Below, in pieces: positions 57,903-64,000 of a stretch of DNA of 64,000 bases (position 1 is the stretch's first letter; every line of letters begins with the position of its first letter). The notes under the pieces were generated by a model. That model saw only the letters and a list, made by a program, of their open reading frames with translations. It searched no databases and was not told the origin of the DNA. A program made the translations under genes and the position numbers. Origin of the DNA: Ehretia macrophylla (taxonomy: Eukaryota > Streptophyta > Magnoliopsida > Boraginales > Ehretiaceae); the NCBI GenBank assembly GCA_037974665.1, contig CM075768.1:14809001-14873000 (forward strand), read 5' to 3'.

Positions 57903-59273
57903 TGTTGGGAACATACCTGATAATTAAAAATTTTAATTAACGCAGCGGTATAATATTCATGTATCCGTTCATGATTGATTACGCATATTTAATGCATACA
58001 ATAATTAATCTCATTAAATGTCATAGTAGTAGTTTCAGGATTACCTCTTATCGCGAAGGTTACAGTAGAATCTAAGACGAGCTTCTCACGTGTGAAGCCT
58101 CTAAGATTAGTCCACATAGAATCTGCGCTATCAACTGGATTACACCCCACTAGAGTTTTTACAGAAATCTTATATTTTTCTGACTTTTGAAAAAGTGTTA
58201 TAGCTATTTTTCTGTCAAAATAGTACAATATATAGACGACACAGATGACTTAGGGTCATATGTAGACTGGTCTTAATTAACGAGTCTTGAACCTACCAGA
58301 TCATCATCTAAGTACTACAAACCCAATTAAATTAATATTTAGGACGATCTTTTTTTTGTGTGACCTCTTGGGTTCATGATTAATCGATAGCGAATAATTA
58401 ATTCTACCAATTAATTAAATTAGAACTCTTTTTAATTAATTCGCAAATCGCGAGTGACACCTAGCATTATATCGCGATTACCCAATTAATGATAAAGTGC
58501 AAATATACGAACCCATTTAGTAATTTCTATACAATCAAATCCTGTTGTCTTAATTATCCCAATCGAGTCAGAGTTATAAATTGGGTCGTCAAACTCTATT
58601 ACTCGATCATATGCCAAAATCTATTTAATTATTAACTAATGAATAATTTGTGGAACGACTTTCACTATTCTACCTTGACCAAAGATTTCTTGTGACTTAA
58701 TCAATAGATCACATAGGATTTCAATTGATAGTTCCCGTATCTACACGTACATACCTCCATGACGGAATAGATCATAACCATTGAATATATTGTCTAATTC
58801 GTGATTAGGACTAGGTTAATTGCACCAACAAATTATGGTATTCCTAATCATGAAAATAATTGTGGTATTCCACGTAATTTATTGTATTGGTGGTTAAGTC
58901 CAATCATTTGTTCACAACAAGTACTTATACATCTACTATAACAATATGAGACTAATCTTCCAATTTAGTATCTCATATTATTTGGTTAGTAAATTATAAT
59001 TCGATCTATCCGGATAAACTAACACTCAATTAATTTATCCTCTGATCGGGGATAACTTTTAAAACATATTTGTGAATATAGATTATGTCACTCATATTCT
59101 TACTCTTAATAATAGAATCTATAAATAGTGTTTTAAGGACTTTATTTATTTAATTAAAATATGTTAATAAATAAATAAACTGTCTGCAATAAATGATTTA
59201 TTAAATTAAATAATACATTATTCATAATTCCAAAAATACAATTTATTAGCTTTTAGGGCATTATTCCTGTACA
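57903..59273 (-). mobile_element. 3' LTR of the truncated copia, about 1.37 kb
   Basis: On the - strand it begins TGTACAGGAATAATGCCC just after the purine tract and ends CCCAACA at 57903. This gives TG...CA ends, 16 bp downstream of the TPS2 stop codon. Boundaries are inferred from end motifs only. Confidence 0.65.
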
Positions 59274-59287
59274 ATTCCCCACTTGCA

Positions 59288-60891
59288 CTAAAGACAATCA
59301 AAATGGTATCTCATACCAATCCCCTCTAAGTGTCGATCCAAAGACTGCTTAATCAGAGCCTTAGTCAACAGATCAGCAGTGTTATCTGCTGATGCTACTT
59401 TCTGTATCAATATGTCACATCTTCCCACAATTTCTCGGATAATGTGGTAACGCCTCTCTATATGTTTGGATTTTTTGTGAGACTTTGGTTCCTTAACTTG
59501 CGCTATTGCTCTATTATTATCACAATGAAAAGGTACTGCAATCTCAATGGAAGGAACCACTCCAAGTTTTGAGACTGACTTCTTGAACCAACTGCCACTT
59601 TTGTTGCATTCGATGCTACGATGTATTCGGCTTCCGTAGTAGAATCTATAGTCGTACTCTGTTTGGAACTCTTCCAACTGGGCGCTCTTCCATTACAAAT
59701 GAAAATGAATCCAGATGTGGATTTACAATCATACACATCAGACTAAAAATCTAAGTTAGTAAAGCCCTTGATTTTCAATTCCCCTCCTTTATATACCAAC
59801 CATATCCTTAGTCCTATTTAGGTACTTTAGGATATTCTTGATGGTTATCCAGTGTTCCTCATATGGATCTGATTGATATTTGCTAGTAACACTTACAGCG
59901 TGTGTGATATCAAGCCTAGTACATAGCATGGCATAAATAAGACTTCCAATAGCCGAAGCATATGGAATCTTATTTATCCTCCCTCTTTCTTCAACTGTTT
60001 TCGGACTCATAGCCCTAGAGACATGAATGTCATGTCTAAAACCTAATAGTCCTTTTTTAAAATCCTGCATGTTAAACCTTTTTAACACCTTATTTATGTA
60101 CGTATTCTAGGAGAGACCTATTAATCCCTTCGATCTATCTCTATAGATTCAAATTTAGGTTGTTTCTCCTAAATCCTTCATGGAGAATGTTCATGATAAC
60201 CAGACCTTAACAAATGACATCATCCTAGGCCATTCCCAATTAGTAGTATGTCATCTACATACAAGATGAGGAACATAACTATCTTATTGCTGACTTTTTT
60301 GTAAATACAAGGTTCGTCTTCATTTTTAATGAAGCCAAACGTTTTAATAACCTCATCAAAACGTAGGTTCTAGCTCCTCGAGGCCTGCTTGAGTCCATTA
60401 AGGAATCTCTTTAGCTTGCATACTTTGTGACTTTCACCTATGAATTCAAAACCCTTTGACTATTTCATATAAATGTCTTGTTCAATGAAGCCATTAAAAA
60501 AATTTGTTTTGACATCCATCTGTCATATCTCATAATCGTAGTGTGCAACTACATCCAATAAGATCCTGATGGATTTGAACATTGCTACTGGCAAGAAGGT
60601 TTCCTCATAGTTAACTCCTTGTCTCTGACAGTAACCTTTCGCCACTAACCTTGTCTTGAAGGTCTCCACCTTCCCATCTGTACCTCTATTTCTCTTATAT
60701 ACTCATTTGTACCCTATAGGTACAATACTTTCAGGTGAGTCTACAAGATTCCAGACTTGATTGGTGTGTATTGAATCCATTTTAGATTTCATGGCTTCAA
60801 GCCATTTTCTTGAGTCCCTATCAGAAATAGCCTCCTCATAGGTTAGGGGATCATCAATATGATCACCATCATCCAACGTGAACCGGGACAC
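59288..60891 (-). pseudogene. copia RT and RNase H (decayed)
   Basis: Reading down from 60891: the RT start (DPLTYEEAISDRDSRKWLEA and NQVWNLVDSP); YVDDILLIGN at about 60228-60262; end of RT (YASAIGSLIYAMLCTRLDIT, near 59900-59970); RNase H with CKSTSGFIF, STTEAEYIVAS, and SKHIERRYHIIREIV near 59430-59480; ending TADLLTKAL. Several frameshifts and stops separate these pieces. The product would have copied the element's RNA into DNA. Confidence 0.85.
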
Positions 60892-60949
60892 ATGCTAAAC
60901 CTAACATTAGAGGTTTCAGATACATGAAGTACCGCATAGTAGTTTATTA

Positions 60950-63488
60950 TGTAACGCCCCAATCACTCACGGTACCGGGACTTCTATTAACCAAACTATA
61001 CTCAACCCAATTCCAAACCCCGGGCACAAAATTTAGGTAAAAACGGACGGAGTTTTCCCTATATATAGGTCTATCTAGAAACCTGCCAACAGTCACATAC
61101 AAGTCCTGAATTACAATCAACCATTCATACAACCTAGCTTTCAAGATTCATAAAGCCAACCAGCTCCTCAAGGCCATCCGAGCCTTGGAACCCAACAACA
61201 TATCACACAAGCATGCAAAACTAAATCCATTGACGTTCTATCTTTTTAATCCACTTATCATACTACTCTATATTATCAATCAAGCTTTCTTATAATTTGT
61301 GTCCAACCAACTAACTAGTTTTCATTATCCACACAAGCATACACTACTAAGTAATAAAGTAAAACAAATAGAAGATATTACAAACCCACTAGTACCTAAT
61401 CATCAAACAAAACTAAAACTTTAATATTACATTCCTTGATATAACATAAATACACACATGGGCACAAAGTCTCAAATACAATACAAGTATATCATGATCA
61501 CATTCTTCCATGTTTTACATACTGATAGAGCAAGTAGGTTACACATGAGGCAATCCAATCTTCAGCTTTTCCTGAAATATGTTGAAAAGAGGAATGAGTA
61601 ATCAAGTTACTCAGTGAGGGAGGTGATGCAATATACCGGGCGTGCATTATGATATGCAGATACAAGAAATCATATATATAACATAAACAACAAGATTCAA
61701 TAGCAAGTAGTTAACCATATTAAAAAGGATACGGTTCCACTTCAAGTCTTCAAACTCGAACCACAAGCCACGAACTTCACGCAAGTGCCGGCAAACCCTT
61801 ATTCCAACAAGTTGGGATACTCCAGATGTATCCCGATCCTACGACCCTTTCTCCTGAGGTAGCACCATATGCCCAGCAGGTGAACCACGCCTCTGGGGTA
61901 GTGGAGTATACTCAGCGAGAAAGGGAATAGGCACCATGGTAGTCGAGGGAGCACGGCAAGCCCGATGTCGCCCGTGTTCTCGACGCTACCATGTCCGAAA
62001 AGGTTGCGCAACCCCAAGACAAGCCCACAAGAAGCAAGATATCAAATAACACGTAAGAGGGTCGACAAAGTAGGCCGTCCTCGCATTTAAATGCAAAATG
62101 AATCAACATATACACGAAATAGCATTATAGTATCAAAAGTAGCAATCAACATAACTTTTCCCCACAATCAACTCAAATAGCTTTATTATACTTTAGATAA
62201 ACAACATAATACATGACAACTCAACAACAAGCTCTAAATACATCAAATATGGCCAAATACTAATTTTTCCCTTTCTTTAACCAAGCTTTCCTTCTCCTAT
62301 GTGCAATTCAAGATTTCCAAACCATATCTTACTCATACTACAATCCTAATTAAGTCAAAAGACACCTATTAAGATCATAAAAACCCATTTAAAAACAAAA
62401 GCTCGGGAAGGCCCCGAGCGAGTTTTAACTACAACTACACTAACCGAACCCCAATTTCGCGTAACGAAAGCACCAAAAGTGCTTCCATACCCCAAAGATA
62501 CCCAAACCAAGGCCCAAACATGCCCGGATTGCACAAAGAGAAAAGTCCCCTTTTAAAGTTGACTAAATTTGTAATTTAACTCGGATTTGGGCGATTTAAC
62601 TTCACGTAGCCTCCCAACTAGCTTCACTAGGGTCTAAAGCATCTGATTGAAGTCTCAATTCAAGCTAATTAGTAAATTTTCTCAAAACCCTAATTCTACG
62701 CACTATTCATCATCTTCTTTCTTCAATCTCAGCATTCAACCATGGAATTCCTTACCAAGCTATGAAAGTTAACTCTATAGGCCCTAATAAACACATTATA
62801 ACCATTCATAACAAGTTTTATAGCTATAATTGACAAACCAAGAAAATTCAACATATGAGCATAAACTTTGAAAGCAATAAAATGCATCTCCCTCACAAAT
62901 TAGATGATGAAGACAAGAGGTTGAAGCTCCCAAGTACACTAAAAGCCTTCCCAAGCAAGCCAAGAGCTCAACTCCAAGGTTTGATGAATAATTTTTTCCT
63001 CTTTTTTCTCCTTGAGGTGGTCGGCCATGGGGGGGGGGGGGGAGGGGGGGGACACAAGGGGAATGTTTTTGGTTTGTTTGAGGAGTTGTTTTTGTTAAAT
63101 GGTAATAACTTTAATATATGACTACATATGTGCAATAAGTTATGGTCAAATGCTACATAAAACTTGCTCAAATGAGCTTAATTACCAATCAAATGCTAAC
63201 TAAGTCAAAACTAAGGTTGTTCGTATGTAACACTATTCAAATGAAGCAAAACTATTTTCCAAACGCATGCTCCCGAGCTCGAAAGTTCAAAATGACAAGG
63301 TCTCAATTCTTTTTATATGTCATATGACTTAGGAAAAATATTAAATCAAACTTTTAAAACGGTCAAAAATCTTATGAATAGTAACCTCGAAATAAAGTAA
63401 TTAAGCAATAAAAGTGATGCACGTAAGAATGCTCAAGTAAGTATGCAACAGTTATAAAGAAATATATGATAAAATCTCGGGCGTCACA
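60950..63488. mobile_element. solo LTR, about 2.54 kb
   Basis: Starts TGTAACGCCCC and ends GGGCGTCACA, with the perfect 5-bp repeat TATTA on both sides (60945-60949 and 63489-63493). There is no internal retrotransposon coding region and no second LTR, so it is read as a solo LTR left by recombination between two LTRs. Size and ends suggest Ty3/gypsy, but the lineage is not proven. It contains a G/C run at about 63030-63050. Orientation cannot be decided, since both ends are TG...CA with similar motifs. Confidence 0.8.
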
Positions 63489-63493
63489 TATTA

Positions 63494-64000
63494 TCTGCTT
63501 TAGCCATGTAAGATATACAAATTGTTTCAGTCATATCTAAATGCTAGAAATTGGATATTATAGGGCTTTGCATAAATCTTTCCTTTTGTTTCAGTTTCTT
63601 GGGAGCTTCCTTCAGTTAGGTACACCAGCTTGCATAGTTTCCTCTGTCCAATTCATTTAATTTAGTTGATTTACCGCATGGAAGAAAAGTCTGAAGTACG
63701 TGACGAAGAGTAAGATTATGAATGGGATCGTCTGGCTAAGCAGTCATTTTGACATTTCTTGATCCTCTGAATCTTAACTTGAAGTAACATTTTTGCCAAA
63801 TTTGCTCTCTTCCTTGATTGTTGCAATCTTTTCCTCTGATATGTCCTTCCTACATTTTCCCCTCTGGCCAAGCAGAGTGTGTGAGCATGTGTGCTGTTTG
63901 TGAGTGTGTGTGTGCGTGTGTACGTGTGTGCGTGTGTGCTGTTTTTGTGTGTATTTGTGGTGTATAAGTGTGAGACATAATTATTTGAATAAAAAGACAA
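63494..64000. other. spacer with GT-rich repeat, window end
   Basis: A less AT-rich patch at 63600-63890 and a GT-rich tract at about 63870-63970. A - strand frame runs off the window edge. Its C-terminal part (QRKRLQQSRKRANLAKMLLQ) is basic but matches no family I know, and its N-terminal part is repeat-derived. Confidence 0.45.

Larger units (their letters stand above)
57903..60944 (-). mobile_element. copia retrotransposon, 5'-truncated (3' LTR, RNase H, RT)
   Basis: On the - strand RT fragments are followed by RNase H, a purine tract (AAGTGGGG near 59278-59284) and one LTR. Gag, protease and integrase were not found upstream; the homology fades before the solo LTR at 60950. Only one LTR is present, so there is no TSD to test. 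Confidence 0.82.

Noticed and set aside
63716-64000. Minus-strand frame open to the window edge
   Set aside because: Half is the GT/CA repeat and the rest has no recognisable family, so no gene is called.

Overview
This is nuclear DNA from a flowering plant, most probably a eudicot. It is AT-rich and intron-bearing, with plant terpene synthase exons, plant-type retrotransposons and many nested DNA transposons. Only two genes of host origin are recognisable. Both are terpene synthases (TPS) on the + strand and both are broken. Almost everything else is transposon, transposon remnant, simple repeat or unassigned AT-rich spacer.

Layout. 1-4847: the 3' part of a Sirevirus-type Ty1/copia element (RNase H, a decayed envelope-like ORF, polypurine tract, 998-bp LTR). 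About 6370-7560: a heavily decayed copia integrase on the - strand. 8160-14361: a complete 6.2-kb MULE with about 115-bp terminal inverted repeats (TIRs), a perfect 9-bp target-site duplication (TSD) and a long uninterrupted transposase ORF. 16780-23239: a complete L1-type LINE on the - strand with a perfect 16-bp TSD. About 23.3-28.1 kb: spacer with MITE-like and MULE-like elements, a plastid 16S rRNA gene fragment, a small segmental duplication, and a 406-bp fold-back element ending 118 bp before the first TPS start codon.

28143-41830: TPS pseudogene 1. It has seven exons, the RRX8W, DDXXD and NSE/DTE motifs, two single-base frameshifts and a 4.6-kb copia element inside exon 7. Its introns hold further elements. 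42.4-47.4 kb: a hAT-like element, and a fold-back MULE carrying a second, GC-rich hAT-like element. 49.3-51.6 kb: a tandem duplication of the region upstream of the second TPS, each copy altered by different insertions or expansions. 51819-57887: TPS pseudogene 2. Exons 1-3, 6 and 7 are present, exons 4-5 (including DDXXD) are missing, and exon 3 has a nonsense codon. 57903-63488: a 5'-truncated copia element on the - strand, flanked by a 2.5-kb solo LTR. The last 500 bases are spacer with GT-rich repeats.

Taken together, this is the remains of a small TPS cluster. The two genes share exon structure and a short upstream block but seem to belong to different TPS subfamilies, so they are not a recent duplicate pair. 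The TSDs and nesting give partial orders of events: the MULE-like element at 26003 landed after the flanking segment was duplicated, the hAT at 46448 landed inside an older fold-back element, and the copia element landed in a TPS exon. All calls come from reading the sequence by eye. No database search was run.
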